64,000 nt of DNA from Lathyrus oleraceus (GCF_024323335.1 NC_066579.1:128362854-128426853); one strand, 5' to 3'. Positions 34,884-47,135 are shown, counted from the first letter of the stretch. Program-made: numbers and translations. The notes: generated by a model not told the origin, from the letters alone.

Positions 34884-37717
34884 ATGAAAACATGCACCTT
34901 TTGTTGCATGTCACTAGCAATCATTTTGTTGGTGACAAACATCATCAACATGACAGTGAGTGAGAGACACATTCCGACCACCCTTGATGGTCCGTTTGAA
35001 CCGGCGACTCGTCGGTTCGATTCATCGCTGCGAAGAGGCAGTGATGATCTGCCTATGACTCATCCAAGGCTGAGAATGAATGTCAGTTTGAATTTTCCTG
35101 AACAAATTGCTCTTGCTGTTTCTTCATCAACTTCTATGTGGATTTCTTGGGTTACTGGTATTGTACATGACTACTTTTTTTCCCCTTAATTCATGATTTT
35201 CACACAAAAAATGGTTTAATTATTTATCTTTATTGTTTTCAAAAGCCATAAACTGTTTTTGTTTTGGATAAGGGAATGCACAGATTGGTTTGAATGTGAC
35301 CCCACTTGATCCTGCATCTGTTAGAAGTGAGGTGTGGTATGGGAAAAAGAGTGGAAAATACACAAGTGTAGGTAAAGGTGATTCACTTGTTTACTCTCAG
35401 TTGTATCCATTTGAAGGACTCTTGAATTACACTTCTGGTATTATTCACCATGTCAAACTTGAAGGTATGCTTTTGTGTTACTTTTTATTTTAAGCTTCTG
35501 CTGATTGTTTTTGGTTATGAGCTCTATAGCACTGACATCTGTAAAAAAAGAGGTGTTTGTGTCTGACCGGCATCGACACGACATTGACACTTGTGATTTC
35601 GTTCAATTTTTTCTCTCCAATTATTACGGATGTCGATGTCATATCTAGTGTCCGTACTTCATAGGTTATGAATAGGTTTGTCTGGTGTCCGTATCTGTGT
35701 TTGTATTTCATAGGTTATGAATAAGTATGTCTGGTGTTCGTGTCTTTGTCCGTATTTCATAGGTTATGAATAGGTATGTCTGGTTTCCGTACTTTATAGG
35801 TTATGAATAGGTATGTCTGATTTCCGTACTTTATAGGTTATGAATAGGTATGTCGTACTTTATAGGTTATGAATAGGTATGTCTGGTGTCCGTGTCCGTG
35901 TCTGTACTTCATAGGTTATGAATAGGTATGTCTGATGTCCGTATCTGTGTTCGTACTTCATAGGTTACGAGAAGGTAGAAGTTTTGAATATCCTAATAGT
36001 GGGGATAGTTCTGAGATACTTCTCTTTTTGTATAGGTCTTGAACCTGGAACCAGATATTACTACAAATGTGGGGACAGTTCTATTCAAGCCATGAGCCAA
36101 GAGAGTACTTTTGAGACTTTTCAAACACCTAGTCCAAAGAATTATCCTACTAGAATAGCACTTATCGGAGATTTGGGCCTTACGAGTAATTCCACGACAA
36201 CTATTGATCATCTAACTAACAATGATCCTTCGATGATTCTAATGATTGGAGATTTAACATATGCAAACCAGTATCGTACAACTGGTGGAAAGGGAGCTTC
36301 GTGTTTTTCATGTGCGTTTCCTGATGCGCCTATCAGAGAGAGTTATCAACCTCGATGGGATGGATGGGGAAGGTAACCTAACTTATGAACATGTAATAAC
36401 TTGTTTTCATAAACTCTTCCAAATAGTATCACGAATGTTTGTGCCAGGAGAATTATGATTTGCTCATTCGATTTTTAAACATTAGGTTTATGGAGCCTTT
36501 GACCTCAAAAATTCCAATGATGGTTATTGAAGGGAATCATGAGATTGAACCTCAAGCTGATGGAATCACATTCAAATCATACTTATCAAGATTTGCAGTT
36601 CCTGCCAAAGAAAGTGGTTCTAAAAGTAACTTCTACTACTCTTTTGACGCCGAAGGCATTCACTTTATCATGTTAGGATCATATGTTGATTACAATAGCA
36701 CCGGTAAGTAATAAACAATGTTTGTCTGTTTGAATCGACTTATTTGAACTTATCTAATTGTATAACCACTTGCGAGACTATTCACAACTTGACGTGTTTC
36801 ACCGAATCTCCAACCTAGGTGCGCAATTTTCTTGGCTGAAACAAGATCTGCAGAGTGTAAACCGCAGTGTAACCCCTTGGTTAGTCGCAACAATGCATGC
36901 TCCTTGGTATAACAGCTATGCTTCACACTATCAAGAATTCGAGTGCATGAGATCGGAAATGGAAGCACTTCTCTATCAATACAAAGTTGACATTGTTTTC
37001 AATGGACATGTAAGTCATTAGTATATTTGCGAGAACAAAAAACATAATTAAACTTCGTAAACTGGTAGGTGCTGGTTGAGTTAAATGAGTGAAACTGCTG
37101 GTCTAGGGTTCAATCTCTGACGGTGACATTTATTTATATTTTTGCAGGTGCATGCTTATGAGAGGATGAATAGAGTTTATAACTACACATTGGATCGTTG
37201 TGGACCGATTTACATAACTGTTGGAGATGGTGGAAATATCGAGAAAGTAGATGTTGATCATGCAGATGAACCTGGAAAGTGTCCTTTGGCCGGAGACAAC
37301 ACACCGGAATTCGGAGGTGTTTGTCATTCAAATTTTTCCTCTGGTCCTGCCAAAGGAAACTTCTGTTGGAACAAACAACCTGAATGGAGCGCGTTTAGAG
37401 AAAGTAGTTTCGGACACGGAATACTTGAGGTACAAGTCATTAAATTTTGAGGCTTCGATTTTCACGGTTGTCAATCGCAAATCGCATTACATCTTGTGTA
37501 TATAATGCAGGTTGTGAATTCTACTTATGCGTTATGGACTTGGCATCGAAATCAAGATAGTTACAAAGAAAACGCAGTTGGCGACCAAATATACATAGTG
37601 CGGCAACCGGAATTGTGCCTCAACGATTCGGAAGTATTACTGTTACAAAACTCACAACAATCACTACACACTATTCATCTTTTTTCTCTGCTGCTCCCAT
37701 TCATTTCTCTCATGTAA
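34884..37717 (+). CDS. Purple acid phosphatase (plant PAP, PAP15-like)
   Basis: Seven exons join in phase: 34884-35157, 35273-35464, 36036-36372, 36486-36703, 36819-37009, 37148-37429 and 37511-37717, giving 566 aa. After a signal peptide (about residues 1-30) comes a fibronectin-like N-terminal domain (PEQIALAVSSSTSMWISWVTG) and the dinuclear metallophosphatase domain. All five metal-binding blocks are present: GDLG, GDLTYANQY (its Tyr gives the purple colour), GNHE, ATMHAPWY and GHVHAYER. The family hydrolyses phosphate monoesters, in the PAP15 group including phytate, in the secretory pathway or cell wall. The N-terminal GPFEPATRRFD block resembles the PAP15/PAP23 group, but substrate cannot be deduced. 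The protein ends in a hydrophobic tail (FSLLLPFISLM), which is unusual and could be a GPI or membrane signal. The start used is the first ATG in frame; the frame upstream (from 34836) lacks ATG. Confidence 0.9.
35640..35965. repeat. Imperfect tandem repeat in intron 2 of the phosphatase gene
   Basis: About seven copies of a unit built on TTATAGGTTATGAATAGGTATG, followed by TCTGGTGTCCGTATCTGTG-like sequence, are present. Unit length varies from about 30 to 55 bp through loss of the second part. The adjacent sequence (35540-35640) is GTGTCTGAC/GACATTGACAC-type, found in several introns of this window. Confidence 0.8.
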
Positions 37718-38839
37718 GCTTCACTCTAAAGCCACATTGTTTATATTATGATTAAAAATAATGGATTCTAATCAATTGGATTTTTTCACACAGGATTTCT
37801 CTATCATTATACCACAATTAATCCTTGGGGTTCTCTTCATGTATGGTCTATATTCACAGGTGAATCTGATCAGGTTTAAGGATCAAATGCATATAATCAA
37901 TAGAACTTGTGGAATTTCATTCCAAAATTGTATATAGTATATAAATTATGTACAATTTTATAAAAAAAATTACCAACAAGTGCAAGTCATATACTAAATA
38001 TGTATTCAAAATATGAGAGACTCAAATTATTTGATTGATTTTTTTTGTCTCTTCAATACATAATAGTTCTAATCAATTTGAATCATTAATGAACAATGAA
38101 AAATGTATGAAACACTAGATTAATAATTTTCAAAATATTTTTGAAGGTATTTTCTCAATTTTGCTATTTCCAAAACACATTTAAAGTGCATTAATAATTT
38201 TTTTCTTAATTTCCTTTCCTTTAAATTATACTAATATGAAATAGATCTTATATACTTTATTCATATTTTAAAGGTTTAGTTCTTGACAAACTCAACCACA
38301 AATTTTGATTAAAGATCAAGAAAAAAAAATATAATTTTTGTAATTCTTCAATTATTTATAGGATACATAGTTTATAACAATTTATAAATTACAAGTTACA
38401 ACCTTGTATGCAAAGGTTCCATTAACATTATAGTTAAATGTTACATTCAATTATAGAACCAATTGAGACACATTGAGTTTCTGTTCCTTATTTTTCGGTA
38501 TTGAAAATCCTCCACCTTTCAATTATCAACGGATCTAACACATATTCACTTGCCAAAAAACCAAAAGCAAAAAACATTAAATCAAAAATAGAGCCAAAGA
38601 TACAAAACAGAGGAAGAGAGAGAAAAACAGAGGAAGAGGAGAGAGAAAAAAACAGGGGAAAAGGTTTGTTTGTTCAACAAGAAATCTACAAATTTCCCGA
38701 ACTTTCAAATGCCCTTGTTTTAAATTTGTTCTCATCATCTTCTTCTGTGAATTCTCTCTGATTCTGACTTCAGCAACCACATTGGAGGGTGTTGATGTAG
38801 GGGCTCTCCCCTACAATCACCATCATCCAATTTTCTTAA
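37718..38839. promoter_or_regulatory. Intergenic region and kinase leader
   Basis: The first half is AT-rich and holds the phosphatase 3' UTR. The second half ends in a purine-rich GAGAGA/AGAGGA tract (38608-38660), typical of plant 5' UTRs and GAGA-type regulatory sequence, followed by a leader to the kinase ATG at 38840. The open frame 38501-38761 lies in this leader and has no family support. Confidence 0.55.
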
Positions 38840-41592
38840 ATGGGTTGCATTAGTTCCAAACATGTCGTCGCCGGAGCTTGTTCTCCCGCGCCAACCGTCG
38901 GAAGAGATGTCGCGGTTGTTCCTTCATCCAAGGTTCATTCTAGTTTGTTACCTTTGGATTCAAAATCATCATTAGAGGAAAATAAGAATAGCAAGTTTAA
39001 TAAAAATGCCTCCAAGAAAAGTAGTGGCTCGTTCAGCTTTAGAATTGGGTTTGTACAAAGGCACGTTGAAGCTGAACAAAATGCTGCTGGTTGGCCTCCT
39101 TGGCTTACGGCTTCTGCCGCCGAAGCTGTTCAAGGTTGGATCCCTCTCAAAGCTGATTCTTTTCAAAAGTTGGATAAGGTATTATTTGCATTCTTTGATT
39201 TTATTGCAAAATTTTGAACATAAAACTAGTTGTAGCGGGTCTAATTTGAAAATGTGTCGCGTGTCTGATACATGTCAGTGTGTAGTTACATTCAACGTGT
39301 CTACGTGTCTGTGTTTGTGTTTAGCGTCTGTAACACGACTTTTTATATATAGATTGGACAAGGTACATATAGCAGTGTCTTTCGAGCACGTGAAGTTGAA
39401 ACAGGAAGAATGTTTGCTCTAAAGAAAGTGAGGTTTGATAATTACCAAGCTGAGAGCATAAGATTCATGGCAAGAGAAATCACGCTTCTAAGGAGGCTTG
39501 ACCATCCAAACATAATGAAATTGGAAGGAATAATCACTTCTAGAATGTCAAATAGCATATACCTTGTGTTCGAATACATGGAACACGATCTCGCTGGCCT
39601 AGTTTCTCGTCCCGATATCGTTTTCACAGACTCACAGGTTTGTTATCATCACATAAATAATCTAGTTACATATTCAATGTTTATTTTTATTTTTTTTCCT
39701 TTTAAGTTTTTCATTTTTCATCTCCGCAGATAAAATGCTACATGAGACAATTGTTAAGTGGACTCGAACATTGTCATGTTCGAGGTATCATGCATAGAGA
39801 CATCAAAGTGTCGAACATCTTGTTGAACAATGAAGGTATTCTTAAGATAGGCGATTTTGGATTGGCAAACACAATTAGTCCCAACAATAAGCATCAATTA
39901 ACGAGCCGCGTAGTAACGTTATGGTATCGTCCTCCCGAGCTCTTGATGGGAGCAACTAACTACGGAGTTTCGGTTGATTTGTGGAGTGTTGGATGTGTTT
40001 TTGCAGAACTTTTTCTTGGCAAGCCTATTCTTAAAGGGAGAACCGAGGTAATTATCGCAATTCATTTTTTGACAAAACTAACTACTTTTGCATTTTAGCA
40101 TAATATGTGTTTTTCTTGGTTGTTAAGGTTGAACAATTACACAAAGTTTTTAAGCTGTGTGGTTCTCCACCTGAAGAGTTTTGGAAAAAGACCAAACTTC
40201 CTCATGCAACAATGTTCAAACCTCAGACTAACTACGAAAGCTCGCTTCGAGAAAAGTGCGCAGATTTCCCTGAATCGGCTGTAGGTTTACTCGAAACCTT
40301 ACTATCCATCGATCCTAGCAACCGCGGAACCGCCTCCTCCGCTCTAATATCGGAGGTAGATTCCCTTATTATGTTGTTTGATCAATGTATATTTGACAAG
40401 GTTTGATTTCTAACTATATTTACTATGGTATGGTCTTTATAGTATTTCAACACTAAGCCATATCCTTGTAATCCATCAAACTTGCCAAAGTATACACCTA
40501 GCAAAGAAATGGATGCTAAAAGTTATGAAGAAACAGCATCCAGGTAAATTTTGATCGACCTCGCCATTACGGCTTCCAACAAAGCCGAGCACTTCATTTA
40601 ATAATTTTGTGACTGAATTCTAAAAATTCTCTCAGGAAAAAGACCGGCGATAAAATGCGAGAGGCTGCAACGTCTAAAAGGCAACAAAAACGAAACCATA
40701 AGGAACAAAGCAATTATGGCAAATCAACTTCAAAAGAGGTACTACTTTTTCTATTTTTCTATGTACTACATCACTAACATGTATCTGATGAGTATTTTTT
40801 TTATACTCGAGACCACGTCGAGTACTAATATTTGCGATGGAAACGCAGAATATTTCTCAAAATACTAGAAAAGATGATGGTAAAGCAAGTTTTTCAAAGG
40901 GAAAAGGAGGATCTATGCTAAAAGATCACAGTAAAACTTCAATGGATGCAATGTTAGAGACTTCTCAAAAGTTCAATGTTGCTGATGGCAATGGCTATAC
41001 TGTACCGGTCCAAGGAGGATCTAATGAATATTCATGGACAAAAAGAAGAAAACAAGAAGCATCATCTATATTATCAGATGGATCAAGAAGTAAAATTAGT
41101 GCATTGGATCCTAACTTTGCAAAAGAAACATATGATTTAACTAAACAAAGGGTTTCCATGGATTTTAATCCTAAGGAACTAATGAATGCACAGGTAAATA
41201 TGATTTCTTCATGATTTAACTATATACATACATGTGCATGCAAAAAGTTACATCTTATTTTTTTCATTACCATGAAAATTTTGCAGGGAAAAAAAGAAGA
41301 TCAAGGTGCATATTGGAATGATGGTGTGCGACGTGCGGCTCGTAAATCAAGGTTTGGAAGAGGTAAATGATATACTTCATCCATAAAAAAATATAAATAA
41401 AATCAATTATTTAACGTGTCAGTACCGTACCATATCTGAGTATTTTTCTTCGTCTGTACTTTATAGGTCATGTTATGATAGATTGTGTCCAACTTCTTTT
41501 GTAGAGTAAATACAAAGTTTTTCTTGCTTGCATTACAAGTTATCTCCTAATGAGTAATCTAAAGTCAGTTTTTTTTGTATATAGATATATGA
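38840..41592 (+). CDS. CDK-like Ser/Thr protein kinase, N-myristoylated (IBS1/At1g54610-like group)
   Basis: Nine exons: 38840-39178, 39353-39637, 39730-40047, 40128-40355, 40443-40543, 40636-40738, 40849-41193, 41287-41362 and 41585-41592, giving 600 aa. The protein begins MGCISSK, an N-myristoylation (and Cys palmitoylation) signal that would tether it to membranes. A Ser-rich linker and WPPWLTASAAEAVQGWIPL come before the kinase domain. This domain has the Gly loop IGQGTYSSVFRA, Lys in ALKKV, HRDIKVSNILL, DFGLAN, and an activation segment with RVVTLWYRPPELLMG, typical of CDKC-like kinases. The cyclin-helix equivalent is ESIRFMAREI. A long basic C-terminal tail (exons 5-8) is rich in Lys and Ser. 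The last exon is only 8 bp; skipping that splice gives a stop two codons later, so the very end is uncertain. Substrates are unknown. Confidence 0.88.
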
Positions 41593-42932
41593 TTCATGGA
41601 TCATAAGATTGGAGTAATTCCAACCTCTAAAAGGATGCTTGAAAGAACATTGTTTGGCCAATGGAGAAATTTGTTAGCATCATCTCAACTATTTTAGCTT
41701 ATGAATTGGACTCTCTTGACAAATTGGTGGCACACTACTCTTATTTTCTTCACAAGAGTTAATTATTCATATATTCTTCTTTCATAAGCTGGATTAACAC
41801 TCAAGTATAGGAATATACATGTATCATACAAAAATGCAAAAAGATATGATTAAAGTGGATTTTTTTTCTTCATTTTGAAAACATGTCTATATATCTTATG
41901 AATTGGAAGCTTAATATGATTTGAATTGGAAGCTTGGAGAGTGTATCCATTCCCATATAGTTTTTTTTTTTTGGATTATAAATATAGTTTAACTATCTTA
42001 TCTGGAATACTCATTGATGTAGAACGACATTCATGCCATAAATTAATTTAGATTTTCACATTATATTTTATAACAAAAAATTTAAGTGACTTCGATTAAA
42101 AAACTCTTTAAAGTTAGGATAGATTTTTAATAAAAATATTTATATAAATATTTATAGATTATTTATTAAAAAGGTTTTAAAGAGTCACGACCTTATTTAT
42201 TAAAAAGGTTTTAAAGAGTCACGACCTTTTGTGAAGGGATGAAACAACTCTTTATCAACTTCTTAAAAAGAATTTTTAAGGATTATAATTATAATTAATT
42301 ATGGAAAAAATTGTGTCAATTTATAATTTGTTTTACAATATCAATAAATCATTAATATTATTTTTTTAATAGACTTTTAAGTATTTATAATTCTCTATTT
42401 TTTTAAATTCTTTAAAAAAAATTATATCATAAATAAAGGACAATTTTGTAAAATCCTTCATAACTTCTCCTTTACCTATTGTTCTGTTCTGAAATCAGAA
42501 TTGGATGTAATCGGTTGAAGAGGAATCTCGAACATGTGGTGATGATCTCCGATACGACGACACGGGTGGATCTGCAAGGTTAATACTCCAACGGTCAAGT
42601 CAGTTCAAGATTCAAGATGAGTGTAGTAACAATTGGAGATCAAAGAATGTACATTGTTTTTCGTGTGAATTAACTTTATACCTTGGTCAAGTGGAGTGAA
42701 TTTGACCTGAAGTGGGTCTCAGTCATTTGGGCATTTGGTTGACCCATAACAGTTAGCCCCAAAGTTTTTTGGTAACTTAGGGAGCTGGAGAAGCCTTTTA
42801 GCAGTTGAGGTCGACTTCCAAGAATGTTGTCAGTAGTGAACAAGAGGCGAAATGCTTGAAGTCAGTTGAAAAAGTCATGGGGAACAAAGGAATTAAGTGT
42901 TTTCTTATCACCGAACTATTTTACTACCTACT
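41593..42932. other. AT-rich intergenic region and left flank of the Ogre-like insertion
   Basis: The kinase 3' UTR is followed by AT-rich DNA. A change of composition near 42470 marks sequence that resembles the leader of a Tat-type gypsy element (for example CCATAACAGTTAGCCCCAAAG at about 42745). This is the probable left remainder of the older element interrupted by the Ogre-like insertion. No intact gene is present. Confidence 0.45.
42159..42226. repeat. 34-bp tandem duplication
   Basis: Two adjacent identical 34-bp units contain TTTTAAAGAGTCACGACC (42159-42192 and 42193-42226). This is probably a replication-slippage product with no evident role. Confidence 0.88.
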
Positions 42933-44897
42933 TGTCATACCCCAAAATTTGCCCGTTAACATTACAAGGCATTTTTTAAGGCACCCCAACTTATTTTTCA
43001 AGGCATTAATCTCAAAAGAACAAAGGCCCAGCACACAGATGGCCAAATCCAGAAAATGACCCAAACTGGCTTGCTCGCTAGGCGAGCAAATCCTTCGCCT
43101 AACGAACCCCTCGCTATACCGCTCGCCTAGCAAAGCTTGCGGATATCAGAAAATTCTGGGCTTCATTCTGAGCCCATTAGGTCACAAAAAGAGTATTATA
43201 AATAGCAGAGCTTCATTCAGGAAGAGGAGAAGGAAAACGGAAGGAAAACCGGAAATAGAAAGAAGGCACAACAAACCCTGGAGGCTAACCAAGAGAATTC
43301 AGAGCAACCCTAAAGGAAACCCTGAAGGAAGCTCATCCGCCTCAAAGTCACCTCCGCCCAACTCAATCCGACTTGCCAATTCAAGGTTGCAATTCGATTG
43401 CAAACAGGTTTGTATTACCATTACCGCTTTATGTTCTTAATTTGTATGTGATATTATAATTGAATTCATAAACATATTTGAGGTTTTGCATGTGAATTTA
43501 AGTGTGCCTGAATATTGTGAATGCTGAACCATGTAATTTGTGTATTGGACGCCATAAGGCGTGCAGCAGGCTGAGGTCATACTGTTCTGAAATTCAAAAC
43601 CCGCAGCCGCTCGCTAGCACATCGCTAAGCGAGCATGTAGCGAGTATTCGCTAGGCCTTCGCTAGGCGAGGCAGAGGCGAACGTGACAGTCGCTAATATT
43701 TTGGGTGTTCTGTTCTGTGCTTATTTGATCTGTCCTATGTTAATCATGCGTTATTTTACCTGACATTCCTACTGCTGTGTTTTCCTTTGCGGTGTAATCC
43801 TCGATTGCACCCCCATTTGGTATTCTGACCTGTGTGCTGAATGTTGTAAAGGTTCACATATTCCCAGGAACAAGTAGCTTGCTAGGTATTCCACTTTATT
43901 TGTGGGATACCCTTGTGGAGATTCCTCCTAATTATTTAGTTGATTTTAATGTGGAGATTCATCCTAACTGTTTAATCGATTTTAATGTGGAAATTCACTC
44001 TAATTACCTAATTGATTACGGCTATCTAATTAATTGTAAAACTTTGCCTTTAAATAAGTGATCATGGACCTCTCTTTGTTACCCTACGACTCCGGTATTA
44101 TGGTCATGTCCCGCGAATATGGGGATACACTTAGCAAAGACCCTTCGGTTAAATCATCACGTCCCTATAAAATAAATCATAGTCCCACGGATGTTGCCTG
44201 CGAATATATGATTTTGCCCCTCGATGACCCTTCGTTGTAGCCTACGGTTAAATGATGATCGTCCCTTCGAATGCTAAGGTATCCTTACAACTGTTGCCTT
44301 CAATGACCAATCGATGACCCTACGATGACCCTTAAATCCAAAAGGACGAGACTACTTACTTCTCAATAGTAAGGATAGTTTTACCCTCATAAGGATAGGA
44401 AATGCCCATAAGGACCTTGGGTAGGTATAACTCTTAATTGGTGGATCACCTAAAACATTTTTCATATCTCATACTTTGCAAATACTAGAAAATCACCACT
44501 TGGTATACATTCGTACTAGAATCATTGCCAAGTTATATTTTTCTAAACCGCTTTCAAAATTAAATTAGATAAATACTTTGTATACATTCGTACAAGAATC
44601 ATTACAAAGTTAAACTCTCTTTTCCAAACATTTTTTAAGCAATTCACAAACACTTTTCTTTTTCAGACAAACATAAGTGATCCAGCAATTAAGAGCCCAT
44701 GGATAACCATGGATACAAAGGGTGCTAACACCTTCCCTTTGTATAATGTACCTCCCGAACCCAAAATCTAATTAAGGTATTTCCTGTTCTTTTCCACCTT
44801 TCCTTATGGGATAAAAGAAAAGTCAGTGGCGACTCTTGCTATCCGCGACATTTGCTTTCCAAAGCAAAAGCACACAAAGTCAGTTCACCGTATGACA
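42933..44897 (+). repeat. 5' LTR of the Ogre-like element (1965 bp)
   Basis: Terminal inverted ends are TGTCATAC/GTATGACA. U3 contains GC-rich clusters of GCTCGCTAGGCGAGC-like hairpins (43070-43135 and 43600-43690). A TATAAATA box lies at 43197-43204. The open frames inside are not genes. Confidence 0.95.
43197..43204 (+). promoter_or_regulatory. TATA box of the Ogre-like 5' LTR
   Basis: TATAAATA follows GAGTAT and is conserved in the 3' LTR at 56435-56442. It sets the likely start of the element's transcript (U3/R boundary) about 25-35 bp downstream. Confidence 0.65.
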
Positions 44898-44901
44898 GAA
44901 C

Positions 44902-44920
44902 TGGCGACTCTGCTGGGGAT
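44902..44920 (+). other. Primer binding site (tRNA-Arg type)
   Basis: TGGCGACTCTGCTGGGGAT begins four bases after the LTR. Its complement ends in GAGTCGCCA, like the 3' end of a plant arginine tRNA. Arg-tRNA priming is the rule for Ogre elements. This is a primer site, not a tRNA gene. Confidence 0.8.
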
Positions 44921-45608
44921 ATTTAAAGAGAGGTTACCTTAAAAACAAGATCACTTATTTAAATTGTCTGATTTACTTTTAAGGGATTGCTTGGGTGAAA
45001 GATCCTACACCCGGATCTAGTGTACCTTAGGTAAGTAGCAATAGATCATCGCGACTATCCGGCGTATACTGGAATGGTTAAAATGATGGCTACGGTTAAT
45101 GTGACACTTTGGATGTCCTGATGTTCCTCATGTTTACTTGAGGAAAAATTTGGCATTCGCGGGGTGTCCTCAAAGCATTAACCAGGCCTTTAGAACCCTA
45201 ATTGACTCATCCTAGCCATTAGAAAGTAGTGAGATAACCGGCTTCGGTTCCGACTGGGGTTGGTTGATACTCGATACTACACTCTTTGAGATTGGACTTT
45301 AGGGAAGCTTTGGTCAACCACTTGGTGTTGCACTGAAGGGGACTTAAAAGAAAGGTCAATGATTTGAGATCCTTCTAGAACCCGGTTACTATTCTAGGAC
45401 AGGTTGAACCAACCAAACTTCAGTGGAGAGGGTACTTACCTATGGAACTCATGCAAGCCTAAAACCTAGGAATGATTGTTGTGTGACTTGTTTGTGCTTG
45501 TTACTTATTTAACCTCATAACCTCATAACATCATAACATCATAACATCATGGCATTGTACTAACCATTTCAAGGACTTAGGGATTTAACTTTGCTCTGAA
45601 ACAGGGCT
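44921..45608. other. Untranslated leader of the Ogre-like element
   Basis: Non-coding sequence between the primer site and ORF1. A short CATAACCTCATAACATCATAA direct repeat (45510-45552) lies near its end. No ORF of note was seen. Confidence 0.6.
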
Positions 45609-46931
45609 ATGGCTCCCAGGAAGACCATCCAGATCAATTTTGTAGCAATCTCTCCTCAACTAAAGGATTTAGTGTCAGAACTTCCTGATCAGGCTCAGTT
45701 CCTCAAGAAACATGGTTCTCTCCTCAATTTGGTTACCACTGGTTTCAAAGAAGATATGATGAGAGTCCTATTCCAATTCTTCGATCCTAAACATCATTGC
45801 TTCACATTCCCAGATTATCAGTTGGTACCCACGTTAGAAGAATTCTCCAGGCTGCTTGGGATACCTATTCTTGATCAAACACCTTTCAGTGGTTTAGAAT
45901 GGAGTCCGAAGTCTGAAGAAGTTGTCGCGGCTTTACACATGACAAAGTCCGATATTGAAACCAATTGGGTAACAAGAAGTGGAGTTAAGGGTTTACTTGC
46001 CAAGTTTCTGATAAATAAGGCCCGAGAATTCTTAAAGGTTGTGGATGTCCATGCTTTCGAAGACGTTCTAGCATTACTAATCTATGGTTTGGTGTTATTT
46101 CCTAATCCAGACCAATTCATAGATATGAATGCTATTAAGATATTTCTCACTCATAACCCTGTGCCTACCTTGCTTGGAGACATTCTGCATTCCCTTCACA
46201 CCCGTACTATGAAAAGGCAAGGAACTCTCATGTGCTGCATATCTTTATTATCTAGGTGGTTTATTTCACACCTTCCTCAATCAGTTTTGAAGAATGAGCA
46301 AAATTTGAAATGGTCTCAAAGGATAATGTCGCTCTCCCATTCAGACATCCGTTGGTGTCCTCATCTCGAAGGAAATGTTATCATCATTGACCGTTGTGGA
46401 GAATTCTCTAACGTGCCACTCCGGGGGATAAGAGGGGGTATTACTTACAATCCAGCTTTAGCCCTACGTCAGTTTGGTTATGCTCGAAGAGATGGTCCAC
46501 ATGAAATAATTCTTCAAGGCACTATGTTTGACTATGACAACGACTCTCAAGGTCTCCGTCAAAGGTTTGTACGAGCTTGGGGCATGGTGAAAAGAAGCAC
46601 TTTAGGACAGAAAAACTCTATTCCTATGGAACCTTATCTCAGATGGGTACGCGCCAGAGCTCGTGAACTTGTCATGCCATACCTTGCAGTCGGACCGCTA
46701 ATTGTTGAACCAGAGGTTGAAGGAGGTACTCCTCAGATCATTCCTTATCCAGATATGCCTACCGATGTTGAAGAGTTGAAGAGGATCCAGTTAAGAGAGG
46801 AAAGGGATACTTTTGAGACTCAGTTCGTTGCAGAAAGGAAGAAAGTATTAGAGCTCACCAGCCAACTTAATGAGGAACGCAGACTCAATGCGTATCTTCG
46901 CCCAAAAAGAAGCCGTCCCTGGGAGACTTGA
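45609..46931 (+). CDS. Ogre-like ORF1 (extra ORF upstream of gag)
   Basis: An intact 440-residue frame starts at ATG 45609 (MAPRKTIQINFVAISPQLKD). It contains a plant-mobile-domain/DUF7745-like region (FTFPDYQLVPTLEEFSRLLG, then SRWFISHLPQ) at about residues 60-300 and a coiled-coil C terminus (RIQLREERDTFETQF). An extra ORF in this position is a hallmark of Ogre elements. Its role in the life cycle is not known. No frameshift or stop was found in it, unlike gag-pro and pol. Confidence 0.85.
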   Translation: MAPRKTIQINFVAISPQLKDLVSELPDQAQFLKKHGSLLNLVTTGFKEDMMRVLFQFFDPKHHCFTFPDYQLVPTLEEFSRLLGIPILDQTPFSGLEWSPKSEEVVAALHMTKSDIETNWVTRSGVKGLLAKFLINKAREFLKVVDVHAFEDVLALLIYGLVLFPNPDQFIDMNAIKIFLTHNPVPTLLGDILHSLHTRTMKRQGTLMCCISLLSRWFISHLPQSVLKNEQNLKWSQRIMSLSHSDIRWCPHLEGNVIIIDRCGEFSNVPLRGIRGGITYNPALALRQFGYARRDGPHEIILQGTMFDYDNDSQGLRQRFVRAWGMVKRSTLGQKNSIPMEPYLRWVRARARELVMPYLAVGPLIVEPEVEGGTPQIIPYPDMPTDVEELKRIQLREERDTFETQFVAERKKVLELTSQLNEERRLNAYLRPKRSRPWET

Positions 46932-47135
46932 GCTTTCATTGTATTTTACTATTTCCTTTTGTAATGAACATTGATTAAAGAAATTATTAAAAGTTTCCCT
47001 CTTTTTGGTGGTTTACGCAAAGTTAAATTCCAAAAGTCCTTGAAAACATTTCACACATTGCATAGCATGACATAACATTGCATAACAGGTATCCCAAAAA
47101 TCAATATTCTCACGGTCTTCCTTCTAAACAGAAAA

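Noticed and set aside
43834..44240. Short open frames inside the LTRs (also 57061-57467)
   Set aside because: They are present in both LTRs, lack any known domain, and fall in the untranslated R/U5 part.
44902..44920. tRNA-like sequence
   Set aside because: Only the 3' end of an Arg tRNA is matched, in complement, directly after an LTR. It is a primer site.
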